Source: Dermanyssus gallinae
Lineage: Eukaryota; Arthropoda; Arachnida; Mesostigmata; Dermanyssidae
Direction: 5' to 3'
DNA: 64,000 nt
Assembly (NCBI GenBank): GCA_003439945.1
Contig: QVRM01003983.1
Span: forward strand, 62,001 to 126,000
The position numbers were made by a program, and so were the translations under genes. Below the pieces are notes generated by a model. The model saw nothing but the letters and a program-made list of their open reading frames with translations, was not told where the DNA came from and did not search any database. Positions 43,556-55,864 of this stretch are shown here, in pieces; the first letter of the stretch is position 1; every line of letters begins with the position of its first letter.

Positions 43556-46250
43556 TAACACCCAGGTTGGTTAAACTATAACTAAGTACATCAGTCCACC
43601 TCACCGAATCTCCTCTCATCTTGCGAGTTTAGCTATTGACTGAACTGCGGGACATGCTGCGGCGTGGTATCTATCGCAATAGCCTAAGCATCTCGAGCAC
43701 CTACAACACTCCTGAGGATCGTGGAATTCTCGCGTGGTGCATAACACGTGATGGAACTCGTGGGCTGCAAACGCCGTAGTAAGATGCTCTTATATCCGGC
43801 TGCTCGCCAGGTTGTACTCCTCATTGCTATCGTCGCGTATATTCCTTTGTCTATATCCTTTAATTCCCCCCCCCCCCCTTCTTAGTGTAGGCCACAAACG
43901 CCGTCGTTCTAGGTTGACCCCATCGTACTTGTAATTCTTGTGTCATTAGAGTGCCCCCTTTTAGAATATGAACTATTCTATTCCTACAAGAATTAGCTAA
44001 CCCCAAGACCCGCTTCATGAAGAAAAATCGAACTCTATCTAGTAACTGTAAATCTGCCTCTCTTAATTTTTCCCATATAAGTGATATACCATATGTTGCT
44101 TTTGGCTCTACTTTAATCTTGAAAAGGGCGGACGCGGTATTTATTGATAACATTTGCTGGTTTTTTAATTGCTGCTGCCGCTCGAACGGCTTTCGCTAGT
44201 CTGCTTTCAATATGCTTTCGGAAACTGCTACCGTTTGACGTTATAGTGGCCCCCAGATAGGTAAATTTCTTTAGAAAATTTACTATATTACCCCTAGCTA
44301 GCAATTTATTAAGCTAATTTACTATATTACCCCTAGAAGAACGTCGTCTTTCGCTAAACGACCTCCTCTTCGAAATTTTACTGCTACTGTCTTTTGCCAG
44401 TTAATACTAAGCCCCATCTCGTCCATATAATCAATTAGCCGTTCCAGTCCCTGTTTAACCCTAAATAGACTCCTATAGATCGCTATGTCATCTGCGTACA
44501 TTAAAGTGCTTGCCCACTCTCGAATCCACCCCTGCCTCACCCGGTTAGGTAGCACTCCCAATAGTACCGAAAAAAGCAATGGGCTAAGTCCGTCACCTTA
44601 GGGCACTCCTGTCGTCTGCGTTACCTTTCCTACAATACCTAAACTATTGTCGATGTATACTGTACTCTCCCCAAGAATGGTGCCCAAAAGTTTTAATGAA
44701 CGATACGGCACTCCCTCTAAAGCTAACTTATCTATAATCCTACTTCTTAGCGCTAAATCAAAGGTGGCTTTAAGATCTATAAATATTGCGTATAACGGTC
44801 CTCTCGGCTCTGATAGAGTTTCCCAAATGTCTGCTAGCAATTGGCGCAGGGCCGTATGGGTCGACTTTGACCTTCTAAACCCATGTTGTTCTTCTGGTAC
44901 TGCGTTTCTGATTTCAAGGAAAAACTCGAGTCTATTTTATATTATTCCCGAAAACATTTTATAGGGGCAACTCTCAAGTGTGATTCCCCTCCAAGATTCC
45001 GGCTCTGTTTCTATGCCTTTTCCTTTCGGTATGACAATCAGGGTATTCTCCTTTCACACTTTAGGCATTCGCTAAATAAAGCTTTCCAGCATGGAGCGAG
45101 TGCCAACGTTTGCTTTAAATGTTCGTTTCTTATCATGTCGTTCCCGGCCGCTTTGCTTCTAGGCGCCCTTTCAATTGCCCTGACGACGTCTTCGATTGTG
45201 ACTGGTCGAACTACCCATTCCCGTGCTAATTCTGCTTCTTCGTCTCAAGGCCCATTGTATAATGTTATTTCTTTCGGGATGGTATCGGCTCCCTGCAGCA
45301 CATTAGCAAAGTGCTTAATCAGTCGACCGGTCTCCACTAAGCACTGCTGTTTTCTTTTCCGTTTTAGCCACTTGTGCGGTTGTTTCTCTGCTTCTTGCAA
45401 CAGCGCCCACTCTTGGCTTTCCTAATATTTTTGTTTCTCCTCTTTGTATACCTTTTGTGTCATGTTCTTCACCATTGTTGCAAACGGCCGTAGTACAGGA
45501 AAAATCTTCACGAATTCCCTAAGTAATCTGTTGGCATTTTTCGCTGCTCTACACCGATCGCTGAATCCGTTGAACGCACTTGTTATCAGATTCGCCAATG
45601 TACGCTCATAAAACTCTATTTGAACCTCCCCTGGTGGACACACTTTCCCAACTCCCGTTAAAAAGATCCCGATATTCCCTTGTCCCGATCCCCGGCGTAC
45701 GATTACGCTGCCTACTGTTACTAACTTTGAATGCCATTGCCATAGGTGTATGTCTTCTAAGCCCCGCCCCTTCCCGAAATGATGTATTTTGTCCCAAAAA
45801 TGTTATATCATTCCACGTTTACGTACGTAGCAAAAACGTCGGTCACTGACGCCCCAGTACTACATTCGAAGGTTTGTATGCCTGCCGGTTTTACATAGGC
45901 TGCCACAATTTCAACCCCCCATTGACGCTATTGCTACTAAGTTTTCGGCTATTATTCCTATTTCCCCCCCCCCTTAAAATCTGCTCTCGTGAATACGGAA
46001 ACCCCCCACTTAGCCTGCCCCGTCCCTCGCCTTTATGTGCTAGTGCGTGATGTCCGTAGAAGCCGCCCAAAGAGAAAAGTTTAACCGCGCAAGTTTCCGT
46101 CAATATTAGAAAATCCACTCCTCGGAGTGCTTCCGCGCCTAACAGATCTAACACGCCATGTTTTTCGCAGTTCCACAGCACTACGTTGATAACCTTTTCT
46201 CGATGGCAGGGGAGGATATTGTTCTTTTTACGTTCTCGTGCGGAATCCAA
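43556..46250 (-). pseudogene. Family E non-LTR retrotransposon copy 2: endonuclease, RT and C-terminus
   Basis: Read leftward: the endonuclease start (46250-45891) has VINVVLWNCEKHGVLDLLG, DFLILTETC (catalytic Asn and Glu) and GFYGHHALAHKGEGRGRLS. A linker frame (45643-45422) is Lys/Arg-rich. The RT entry RAIERAPRSKAAGNDMIRNE is followed by AVPEEQHGFRR (broken), PLYAIFIDLKATFDLALRSR (motif A), VTQTTGVP-stop-GDGLSPLLFS (motif B), STLMYADDIAIYRSLFRV (YADD intact), KFTYLGATITSNGSSFRKH and FFMKRVLGLANSCRNRIVHI. The Cys-rich end matches copy 1 down to about 43640. At least six stops or frameshifts and a 21-bp direct repeat (44277-44336) inactivate it. A C run lies at about 43867-43880. Confidence 0.87.
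44277..44336. repeat. Local direct repeat, 21 bp, period 39
   Basis: 44277-44297 is repeated exactly at 44316-44336 (core TTTACTATATTACCCCTAG). It lies in the family E RT, between YADD and the thumb, and breaks the frame relative to copy 1. Confidence 0.95.
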
Positions 46251-47029
46251 ATGTTTGTGCTCGGTGCACTCATGTAAATATTCTGACTCTTGGGCTCAGT
46301 CTCTCCCGGGCGTCACTGAGTCTTTGATCCACGGGTCGTGATGCTTTCGTCATTGCAGCCATTTGTATTTGGTAGGGGTGCCGCCGTTTCTTTGACATTG
46401 TTTCGGATAAACGACCTTGATTTCGCCTCTTGCAAAGAACGTGACAATAATCGTGTTCAGCCGATTCTGTAACTACCAGGTGATTAATATATGTGTGCCT
46501 TTCAAAATATTGTTGATGGGATAGAGTGAGTTCTGATGAAAGATGAGGTACGATAGGAGTTTATCACTAGTAGACAGATTTAAACAGTTTTAGTTCAATA
46601 GACATTTTTCTTTCTTCTCTGACAGGAAGAAACAGTAAATCACCAACAATAAAGATGAGCTGCTCACAGCCCATCACTTGCCGTATGACGTATTCCCCGC
46701 TTATTTTTAAGTGTGGTACGCAAGACCATTTTGACGATGTCAACCTAATAATAACATACAGTACGATCATCGACTAAGTTTTTTATTTTCATAATATTAA
46801 GCATTGTATAACAAGCGCGAACAGCGATAGTTGGTCTGTGAGCTAACGACATTACAGGTGCCTACCCCTAGAAACCGCGTATTGTAATGTTTCCTGTTCA
46901 TGGTACCATGGTCAAGATGGGGCCTGACGGCAAACGCCTCAAATATTTTGACCTGACGTCCCTTAAACTGAAATGAAACCCACTTAGGACTTAATCATCA
47001 TTTTTTACGTTTTAGAGGTGGTTTCGTCT
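46251..47029. other. Unassigned stretch
   Basis: The first 150 bp may hold upstream sequence of family E on the minus strand. Nothing else is recognised. Confidence 0.45.
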
Positions 47030-50000
47030 AGTGAAAGAAGCCTCGATCCTACTGCGCGTCCCGATGATATATTCCAATTCTATTCTTTTTTTCACGAGCG
47101 TTCTGAGATGCATAAGAGGTGGTGGGTTGCAAAAGTTGGGTCGGTCTCTCTCGCTTACAAATGAACAACGTTCCAGGGTTTCTGTCCTGTGCCTTGTATG
47201 TGTGTGCCCGAACTACGACACTGCGATGCGACACCGGTATCCGTACCGCTGGATGAGCGCAAGCACTGCGGGGGAGGAAGCAGCGAAGATGCGCGGATTA
47301 GACCCGGCTAACCATCTCTCATCAGCCATCATGTTGGCTGGGCCGTCTCATAAAAGATACACTGTTCCTCTACTAGTTCTGCTTCTTTATCTGCGTCATT
47401 TCTGTTTTGTCCCTTTCCACCGGCCATTCATTTCTGGCGCCTCGTTCGAGCAGACGGTGGCCGCGGCTGCCTTTCTTCTGCGTGTTCTGCATTTCCGAAA
47501 CCATGAAGTGTGATCGGACCACTGCTGCTGTTGTTGCTGCTGCAAATCAGTTGGTTGGTTTGTTGGGGGAGAGAAAGAGAGAGAGCAACAAGGCCGAAAG
47601 GAACACTCCCATCTTCCTCCCTTACATCCCTTTATTCCCTTCTCCTTGCATCCCTTTATTTCTTTTTCCTTGCATCCTTTTATTCTCTTCTCCCCGCCTC
47701 CCGTCTCTAAGTCCCTCTCTCTCTATCTCTCTCTCTCCAGTTCTGTGTAACTATATTTATACGTATATTTATTCCATGCTATTATTTGCGTGGTTGTAGC
47801 AGTTGCTGTTGTTGGTGGTGTTTGGTGTGTTGCTCTGCGGTTTGTTTAGCTTGCGCAGTTTTTGAGGTCGGTATGCGTAGACCTTCGTCCTCACCAAGTT
47901 TTGCCCTCACTCATTCACTCGCTCACTCGCTTGATTGCCTCGTTCGACAACGGCATCCTCTGAGAGGAGGAGGACAAAGAGGACGAGGAGGAGAAGGAGG
48001 AAGACGAAGAGAACCTCCAATGAGGAGCAGGAGGAGGAGTTGACACGCCGTCTCCTCTGTACTCCTCAACGTTCTCCTTTTGCCACCAAACCACCCCTCT
48101 TCACTCGAACTTTTTTGCTCGCACTGTCTCTCTCTCAAGAGAGGGCGAGAGAGAGTGGACCGCGAGTTGAAGTACGTTTGACTAGGCTGCTGCTGCTACT
48201 ATTGTTACTGCATGTACACCACGAGCCGAGGCGGACGACATAGACAAAGGAAGAGAGAGGGAGAGATGAAGGGGGAGAGGAAGAGAGAAGGGGAGAGATA
48301 TTTTACATCGTTCGAAACGGTACGGCTGATCTTTTGATGAGGAGCAGGTCGGAGCCAGCTGTGTGTGTGTGTGTGGAGGAGCGTGCAGTGTTTCTGCCGT
48401 CACTGCAGCTGCTGCTGCTGCTACCGCAACTGCTGTCGTCGTACGAGTAGACAGACACAGCTCTCTCAGCATCCAGCCGCGTATACAGACAGCCCCACAT
48501 ATATAGAGCCAGCTGCATGCACATAGCATTAGCATAGATAGCCGGTCGCAGTCATACATCGACACATGTATGTACACACGTACGTATGCAGATACACATG
48601 TACGCCGCACATGCGCGTGCGCGCCCATACACACACACACCTCGGCGTACGCAACCACCCACTCACCCATCTACCCATCCAGCCACCCAGCCACAACTTA
48701 TTCAGAGCCGCTAATAGGCACGGATACGCGCCTATCGAGGGAGGCAGGCAGGCAAACAGACACACTAAGGGAAGCGAGACAGAAAGGAAGAAAGGTAAAT
48801 GGTGGTAGCGGCAGGAGAAGGAAGGCTGGAACAGCGGCGGCGGTGGCGGCGGCAGCAGTGGTAGCAGAGGCCGTAGCAGCATCACCTACGCCTGCAGCCA
48901 GCATCCCTCCCCCCCCCCTCCAACATCACTACCAGCACGGCTAACCCCTCTACCACCTCCAACATCACTATACCAGTAAGGCTACTCCCCCCCGGAACAG
49001 CACCACCACCACCACCACCACCTCCGAGGTTACGACTACTACCAATTCTTGTCGTCGTCGTAGCAGTAGTGAGGAGTGATGTGTATGGGTTGGGTTCTGC
49101 CCTCATCCTCGCCGCCGCCGCCGCTAGGAGGGTAGCTCGGCTATGCCTTCGTCCTCGTCTACGGGGGGCAAGGGGGGGTAGTAGCTGCTCCTCGCCTCCT
49201 GTATCAGCATCATCATCATCATCAGCAGCAATACCATCAGCAGCATCAGCATCAACATCATTTCAACATCGCGAGATCTCATCGGGCAGCGGGCTCTAAG
49301 CGAGAAAGTGGGAGGAAACGCAGTGGTCTCTACGTCTGTTCTGTTCCTGCTGCTGCTGTTGCTGCCGCTTATACTACTACGACTTCGTTTGCTGCGACTG
49401 CAGTCGCGTCCTAGAGCGGCACGCGGCTACGAAACAGCAACGTAAACAACAACAACAACGACGACATCTAGCCAAAACCAGGATCCGGAGCGGGATCGGG
49501 AGGCAGTTCGATATCGCCTGGTGGCCCATCGGTGGCATTACTGCTAAGTTCCTGTAGGAGGAGGAGGCTCACCGACCAGCCGACGGACCAGAGTACGGAC
49601 GAAGTGGCGGACGAAGCGGTGATGACGATCATGTTGATCGTGCCAGTGGTGGCGGTAGTGGTGGTGGTGGTGAAGGTGATGCTGTTGGGGATGATGGGCG
49701 ACTCGATAAGGGCGGACAGAGGAACGTAGGGTGCGCCTCTTCCACGCGAGAAGGTGTCTCCTCAAGCCCAAGAGAACACACGACATTTGGCTCCGAGTGG
49801 CGACGTCGTCTGCGGGAGGCAAAGGTGTCCGCCGTGTCCGCAATTGCGGCGGTCAGCCTTAAACAAGAGAGAGAGAGAGATTTAGTGGCTGCCACGCGAC
49901 CTGTCATCCGTCAAATAAACAAGCAAACGAACGAGCAACGAGAAGGTCTTGTTTCCTCTATGCTCATCAGTGTGAAAACGACGCGTCTCTGTGGATTTAG

Positions 50001-51364
50001 TTGGTGCCACTGTGTGACAGGGACTTACAGATTCTTCTTATCGTTGTCATTGGTGTTACCAGATAACGTGATAAGCAGATGAGGCCATAATCTGAGTCGT
50101 AACTTGACGACGTCATCTTAGTTAAGCGGTTAGTGGCTAGCAAATCAAACGGGAAAAGGCGAGCAGTGCGGTGTCAACTGCTGCGATATCCAAGCGATAT
50201 CGATCGACAAATCGATTGTTGATGGCCGTCATTCACCGTATAGTGTAGTTGTCTCATCAGAAGCAAAAGCAGCAGCAGCAGCAGTAGCAACAACAACCAC
50301 TGTAACAACGACGGCAATCGACGGTAACAGAGTGGCGCAGAAGTGGAACAGCAACAAACCGACGAACCAAAGACATCTGCTTCTGCATGAGCCTGCCTCT
50401 ACCTGGAACTACTTGAGGCGAAGCGAGTCTGCTACAGACGAAGTGCGTTCATTCTGTTTGGATAGTAGCAGAGATTGGTAGCCAGGGCCGAGTGGTATTC
50501 AAGCGACTGTGCAGCAACTCGATAGTCTGACCGATTCAACTGCCAGATCAACTAGCTAATGTTGTTGCTGCTGCTGCTGCTGCTGATCGCCGCAACGTAG
50601 ACGATAAGCGACTATCAGCACCGATAACGTCAATGCCTACGACAGGTGTGCGACCCGAAACGCAGGACAAACTGCCACCAGCAAATGGGTGACCGTCATG
50701 CACCTGTGACTGTGCTTTGGAGTCGCTGCTAAATCTTATCTCTCTCTCTCTCTCTCTTCATTTGACCACTAACCCTTTATGTACAAGTATACAAAGAACA
50801 CACATACAAACGGAGTGGCCTAACGTCTATAAAGGTTCAGCAACAAGACAACAGGCGTCAGAAGTCATCCTTTGCGGTTGTCGATTCGTTGTGGGTGTGG
50901 CGTTGAAGAGTGCTGATTGACATCTCCGCCGTCACCGCCGCAGACACTGTCGTCAGCGTTACGTTCAGCTGTCACGCGTGACAACGATCTTCTATAGTTC
51001 GTTAGTGTAGTGTAGGCATCCATTGCACTGGCCTGGTCCATTGACAAGCTGTCCGTCTGTCTGCCTGTTTGCCTGTCGGCCGGGTGTGTATCACTGTGTC
51101 TCTTCTATATGTGCGTTCAATCCGAGCTCACCATCTGTGCTCGGCTCGGTTGTGCGTTCGTCGTACGTCGGCCACCATAACCATCACCCATATCACCGGC
51201 CGCCGCCGCTGCCGCCACAAGCAAGTCTTCTATTCTCTCTAGAACATCATTGACACCGTCATCGGAACACAGCGATCCGTTCTCTAACTCTACCTCTATA
51301 TCTCCCTATCTCTCGCGTCCTCGATCTCATCGGCTGTTCTTCCGGCCCCGGCGCACAGGACGAG
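47030..51364 (+). promoter_or_regulatory. Putative promoter and 5' UTR of a host gene (GAGA and triplet repeat rich)
   Basis: Unlike the rest of the window this stretch has no transposon remnant. It is GC- and CpG-richer and packed with GA/CT tracts (47571-47585, 47716-47740, 48120-48156, 48250-48300, 49865-49881, 50738-50758) and CAG/CTG/GAC-type triplets (48407-48424, 49201-49260, 50267-50290, 50567-50586). In arthropods GAGA tracts and CAG/CAA triplets are frequent in promoters and long 5' UTRs of developmental and neuronal genes (general knowledge). Many short upstream ATGs exist, for example an 8-codon frame at 50221-50247. No TATA box or initiator could be chosen with confidence. Its role is inferred mainly from the signal-peptide exon directly downstream. 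Confidence 0.5.
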
Positions 51365-51449
51365 ATGCGGAGACACAGCTCAGGCAGCGTAATGCCCACT
51401 CAAGCCATCTTTGCGGTCTCAGCGATACTCGCCGCCCTCTCCGGAGTGG
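51365..51449 (+). CDS. Candidate first coding exon: signal peptide of a secreted or membrane protein
   Basis: From ATG at 51365 the frame gives MRRHSSGSVMPTQAIFAV then SAILAALSGV, 28 residues: a basic N-terminus and a 15-residue hydrophobic core ending in small residues, a good signal peptide. A second in-frame ATG at 51392 would give a shorter version. Right after comes GG|GTGAGTAAC, a near-consensus 5' splice site; splicing at 51449/51450 leaves phase 1, the phase typically found next to signal peptides. Without splicing the frame stops two codons later. The next in-frame upstream stop is at 51251. The protein family cannot be told from this exon and no matching second exon was found in the window, so the first intron would be longer than 12 kb, which transposon-filled introns can be. 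Confidence 0.55.
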
Positions 51450-52708
51450 GTGAGTAACATCGAGATCAGTTGTTTTCCAGTTTGACGAGCACACTGATCG
51501 GTTCGTAGTCTATCGCCATGCTCGCGGGCCCGTCTCTAGTAGCACCCGATTTCAACGCGAATTCTCACACGCAACAACAGCAACAACAACAACAACAACA
51601 ACAGCAGTTAGCTCTTCCCGTTTAGCAAGCATTGAGTCATCTACTATTTGTGTCGGGTGCAATCCAGGCGGTAATTAACAGCATTCCGCATACGAAATCC
51701 GCATAGCATCTTTCTAAACGGCTACGAACGAACATTTCACGTAGTTGTGTTGGAATACAAGTGTGCTGAAACGATTTTGCGGTAGCCTCAGTAGTGAGAG
51801 CAGCAGCGTAGCCGACTATTGGTATGACCGACCGTCTTTGCTAACATCGAAAGCACTATTGTGGCCATTTTGTGCATCGACGCCCGGCCCTGCTGCCTAA
51901 AAGAGCGACATTTTTATCGTTGTGCACGAACTCGTGTTTGCTTTGGGGGGATGACTATATATAATGTTTGGACGGAATAGACAGTCAGTAAGATTTATAC
52001 GTTTTATTGGCTTTCTTCATTGCTTACGTAGGCTGAAACCAATCTTTCCCGTACGAATGAGAAGTTGCCTTTGAGCTTGACTCTTCGACTTATTCGTGTT
52101 TTACGACTCACGACTAGTTCAGTTTTCTCCGCTGCTAGGAGGAACTACACTTTGTTGAAACAGCAACCAAGCGTTTTTCTGGTTGCATGAGTTCCCTTTA
52201 CAGTGACGTCTTTGTGCTTGACTACCGACATAATAGCCTCAATGCAAAAAAAATGCCCGCCAGTGCCTCCATCTTCATTAGTAGTCATGGTAAACGAGAG
52301 CCTATGCTATGCTAAAATGTTGAACTAACAGTTTTTAACTATTTATTTGATCTGGGCTAACAGAGAATGAGGATTCAGGAAAGGTGTGTTGAGTTTGAAC
52401 AACCGACCGTCTATTCAACATCTATTTAGTTAGCAACCGCACAAAATCACAGTTTTAAATTCTTCCTCACTATAACAAGAAATGTTATGTGTCGTCACCG
52501 ACTGGAATCATACGTCCGTCCCGATAGATGCAAACTACGGTTCTTAATTTTTCTAGAAAATCATTACCTAAAAGCCGAAAAAGGGAAGTCCATACTTGTG
52601 GTATGTATATATGTACGCTCTTTATGACACATCTTATAACCCACCTTGAAGCATCCCGCAACCACTCACCTTCAAGGATTACGGTTAATCGGTATAATTG
52701 CGTTCTGT

Positions 52709-52712
<4 letters not shown>

Positions 52713-52754
<42 letters not shown>
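52713..52754. repeat. (TA)n microsatellite
   Basis: TA run of about 42 bp. Confidence 0.96.
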
Positions 52755-52761
<7 letters not shown>

Positions 52762-54076
52762 TCTAATTCTTTAAAAGGTTGCTTTAAACGTGTATGCATC
52801 GCACACGAGGTTTGAGGTCTAGTACAACTCGGCGTTAAATTTTTGGAAAGAGGAACAGACATGTCTTTTAAAAATGAGTAAATGAGCATGAAATCCATAA
52901 TATAAGAACTGCTACGAGTTTTATTTATTGAGCATTATCTTCAATACAACATTTGTTCTGCTTTGAGCTAACGTAGTATGCAATTCAACAAGATGCAAAC
53001 TTTTCTTCCAAACACGCAAGTATGATTGACATTTGAACCTCGTCGACGCCTCCTAAGCAAACTCTTTTTATGCGCGATGCTTTCTTATTGTACCGTGCTT
53101 TATGCAATCACCGCAAATCTACCTTGACTTGGCGGTCGTGGTCGCAATTTTTGCCATACTGCGACCGTTTATTGAGTCCTTGTGTGGACGGTGGACATTT
53201 CAAAGGTTCCCGTGACCTCGCCTGCTGTTGGCCGCTAGCCAACAATTGTGGTAGGGGATCAGTTGTTGTTGTTGGGGGGAAGGCTATTCCACTTGGCGGC
53301 GGCCATCGGCGCCAGCCATTCGAGTGTGCAATGTCATTCGTGCGCCGTCATGCTGAGCTCACAGCCGGTCTGTACCACGGTCCGACGGAAAACGCCAACG
53401 AATGGCGTTGCGGTCCAGTGACTGAGAAAACCACTTCGACGTCGGTTTTCGTGGAACACGGATAATGCGGACATTGTCCGGGATGGCCCTGCACACTTAC
53501 GTCTACCTACACCTACGCAGACATACAAACGAAGCTTTTCCCACTGCTTAGTTTGTCCTCAGCCTTCGGTCAGGACGGGGTTCCTAGTGGCCTTGGGCCT
53601 GGTCAAGACGCCAGGTATAGAAGTAGTAGTTTGTGCTGAGGCAGACGCTCTCGTCACGTCGCTGCGAGGAGTTGCGCACGCTCTATTAGGTAAGAAACCT
53701 TATAGGCGGTGAGCATCCTATACTGGCTAGCTACTATAACTACTGGTGGTAGTTGCACTGCGATCGTCCGGACGACGCGAGAGCCAATCGAAGTAATGAC
53801 CCCCTGAAGGCTCGCTCAGCGAGCAACTGCCTCATTGCTTCTCCAAGGGGTGGGGGGGGGGGGGCAGTCATCAGAAGCCGGCCGTCCTGTACTGAATTCC
53901 AAGCATCCATGCGACTTCAGTTTACTAAGCTATCTAAGCTGCTTTTGCTGCTGCTACGATTACTCATAGTGCTGGTTCGTACTACATTTACTATCTGAAG
54001 AGCAGGTTATACCGGCCCAAACTCATTGGCCTAGATGTGCGCGGCAAATGGGCGCGGTCAGATTCATCACAGATTT

Positions 54077-54132
54077 GTTAGTCGAGAATATTATGGAACC
54101 ACACACAATTCGTTAGTCGAGAATATTATGGA
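54077..54132. repeat. Local direct repeat, 21 bp, period 35
   Basis: 54077-54097 is repeated exactly at 54112-54132 (core TTAGTCGAGAATATTATGGA). Confidence 0.95.
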
Positions 54133-54659
54133 GCCCTGCAAGCGTTACCTTCAAGTTGGCGAACTCACACTATAGCAAAACGATTTATTTAAACGTATAG
54201 GACCACTTACTCAACTGCACAATTCCCTCTTAGGACTAGCGCACACAAAGTTCCAGTTGGTAAGTGCGTAGAATAGGACACGCGGTCCAGAAGTTTTGCA
54301 GATGTACGTGCATGCAATCTGTGGGACAAAACGGTGAAGACACTATTGTCATTAGCACATGCATGGCAAATGCATTTCCACAAGTTGTGACACTGATCAT
54401 TAAATGCTAGCCTATAATTGCACTTCTATGATTTTTATATGTCGAGTTGATGAACAATCGTTTTTTGGAGAGAGGAGAAAACACTTATGCACATCTAACT
54501 TATTAGTTAGTGTGGGTTCAGCATTTTTCAGAATGTCCTACCCACGAAAACGTACCATCCCCGGTGTCACTTCAAGCTGCCCAGAACTAGTTGTGTATTA
54601 TTTCAGACACCCTAAATGTTGGATAACTTCTGTTTCGTGCTACCTAAGCTATCTTATCC

Positions 54660-55235
54660 GTTCGAGGATCTATTGCTCTCTCAATATTGAGTCTACGAAA
54701 GCACTCACTAGGTTCCATGATCCCTTATTATGTGCCTTAAGTGGGACCAGGTTCTCAATAGTGAGTGCGTCCCGCAATGTGCACTCAAGCGCAGCTCTCT
54801 CATCGGAAAACCTCGAGCAATGCAGCAAAGTACTCGTTTGTGCTATGCTGTCCTCTGCTCCGCCTTCACATGATGCGCCATCTCGTTTCTTTGCTATATG
54901 ATCCTCTTCGCGGCATCGGTAGCATTTGCTTGAGTTCGTTGCATCGTCGTGCCTTGTATCCAAATTGCTGACACTTGAAACAGCAAGGAAGAGGGCTACT
55001 CCAGCTACTCCACTTTTATCTTGCGTTGATCTAATATTTTATTTGCTATAGCTCTTGGCAGGCGAACCCCGGTAGTACGCTTGCCACCGCTCACTTCTCG
55101 GGGCTTCCCCGTCTTGATTGTCCTTGGGCTTAAAGCCCTCGATGCCCTTGAGTAGAGAGACCTCGATTTCTTCAGTAGTGCTGGCTTCATCAAGGTTCCT
55201 GAGCAGCATCAATTCTAGCTTCGCCACTTCAGCTG
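54660..55235 (-). pseudogene. Internally deleted R1-clade LINE: Gag part joined to ORF2 C-terminus
   Basis: Read leftward: KLELMLLRNLDEASTTEEIE and SLLKGIEGFKPKDNQDGEAP match R1 ORF1 (the 'T.EE...AL' and following strand region). After stops, KCYRCREEDHIAK is a Gag zinc-knuckle start. Within the same 97-residue frame (54963-54670) the sequence passes into TLLHCSRFSDERAALECTL, then RDALTIENLVPLKAHNKGSW and NLVSAFVDSILREQ, the extreme C-terminus of R1-type ORF2 ('LTPDTLV.LML.S...W..V..FV...'). The whole endonuclease and RT are therefore missing between the two. Confidence 0.7.
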
Positions 55236-55379
55236 GAAAATTAGCATTATTGCTTTCGTGTTCAGGAACTTACGAGTACATTTGATGTTTGTGTAAGCGA
55301 TCTCATGAGCGATGACAAACCATATCCGAACCATCATTGCTTGGATGTCGAAGATGGCATCAACATCTCATTATTTCTT

Positions 55380-55720
55380 ATTTGTCGGCCAAGTTGTCGA
55401 ATATTTGTGCCATGAAAAGTTCAGTTACGGTCACTACTTTTAAGATGTGTTCTTCAACACACTGACTTTACACGCCCACCCTTTTTAGAAAGCAGGCCAT
55501 AATGCAAAGCCACATTATGCGCTAAGTTTGTATCATTGTCACCAGGAATGGACATGTACAGCTTAATATAATCGGCACAGTTGATAAATCTTAACAACAT
55601 TAATACTACATACTTGACCATATCAATGAACAACATGAAGAGCAAAGTTTCTAAGATGGTGCTCTGTCGACAACCTGTTGAGATGCTACACTCCGTTGAA
55701 GCCTCCCTTCCTGAAGATTT
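55380..55720 (-). pseudogene. Non-LTR retrotransposon RT fragment (CR1 type)
   Basis: Read leftward: STILETLLFMLFIDMVKYVV is RT motif B ('GSILGPLLFLLFINDLP..V') with the Gly residues lost. MLLRFINCADYIKLYMSIPG is motif C, where FADDIKLY has been changed to FINCADYIKLY. The thumb cannot be read. It directly precedes the R1 relic at 54660-55235 on the same strand but belongs to another LINE type. Confidence 0.65.
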
Positions 55721-55864
55721 GATTTCTCAATTGTCGGAAATTCACTGACTAATATTTGGACCCAAACGCTTTAATTGTAGTCCGGAGATGAGTAGCATCG
55801 CTTTTTCTTAGGAATCTTCAAGAATTCGGCGGAAGGGGGGGATGACGAAGGCCGCGAAGGAATA

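Larger units (their letters stand above)
51450..54400 (+). other. Presumed start of intron 1; repeats only
   Basis: Contains a CAA/CAG run (about 51571-51605), a TA run (52713-52754), a G run near 53849-53864 and a 21-bp direct repeat at 54077-54132. A 131-residue open frame (53070-53465) lacks any recognisable domain and is not called. Confidence 0.4.

Noticed and set aside
47031..47513. 160-residue plus-strand frame at the start of the island
   Set aside because: It uses a run of hydrophobic and Arg/Ser-rich segments without a recognisable domain, and stands in the putative promoter region.
48182..48944. Several overlapping frames of 100-160 residues in the triplet-repeat region
   Set aside because: They are caused by simple repeats lacking stops (poly-Ala, poly-Thr, His/Pro runs) on both strands, not by a protein gene.
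53070..53465. 131-residue plus-strand frame in the presumed intron
   Set aside because: No domain, biased by GC-rich sequence; no splice sites in the right phase to join the 51365 exon were evident.
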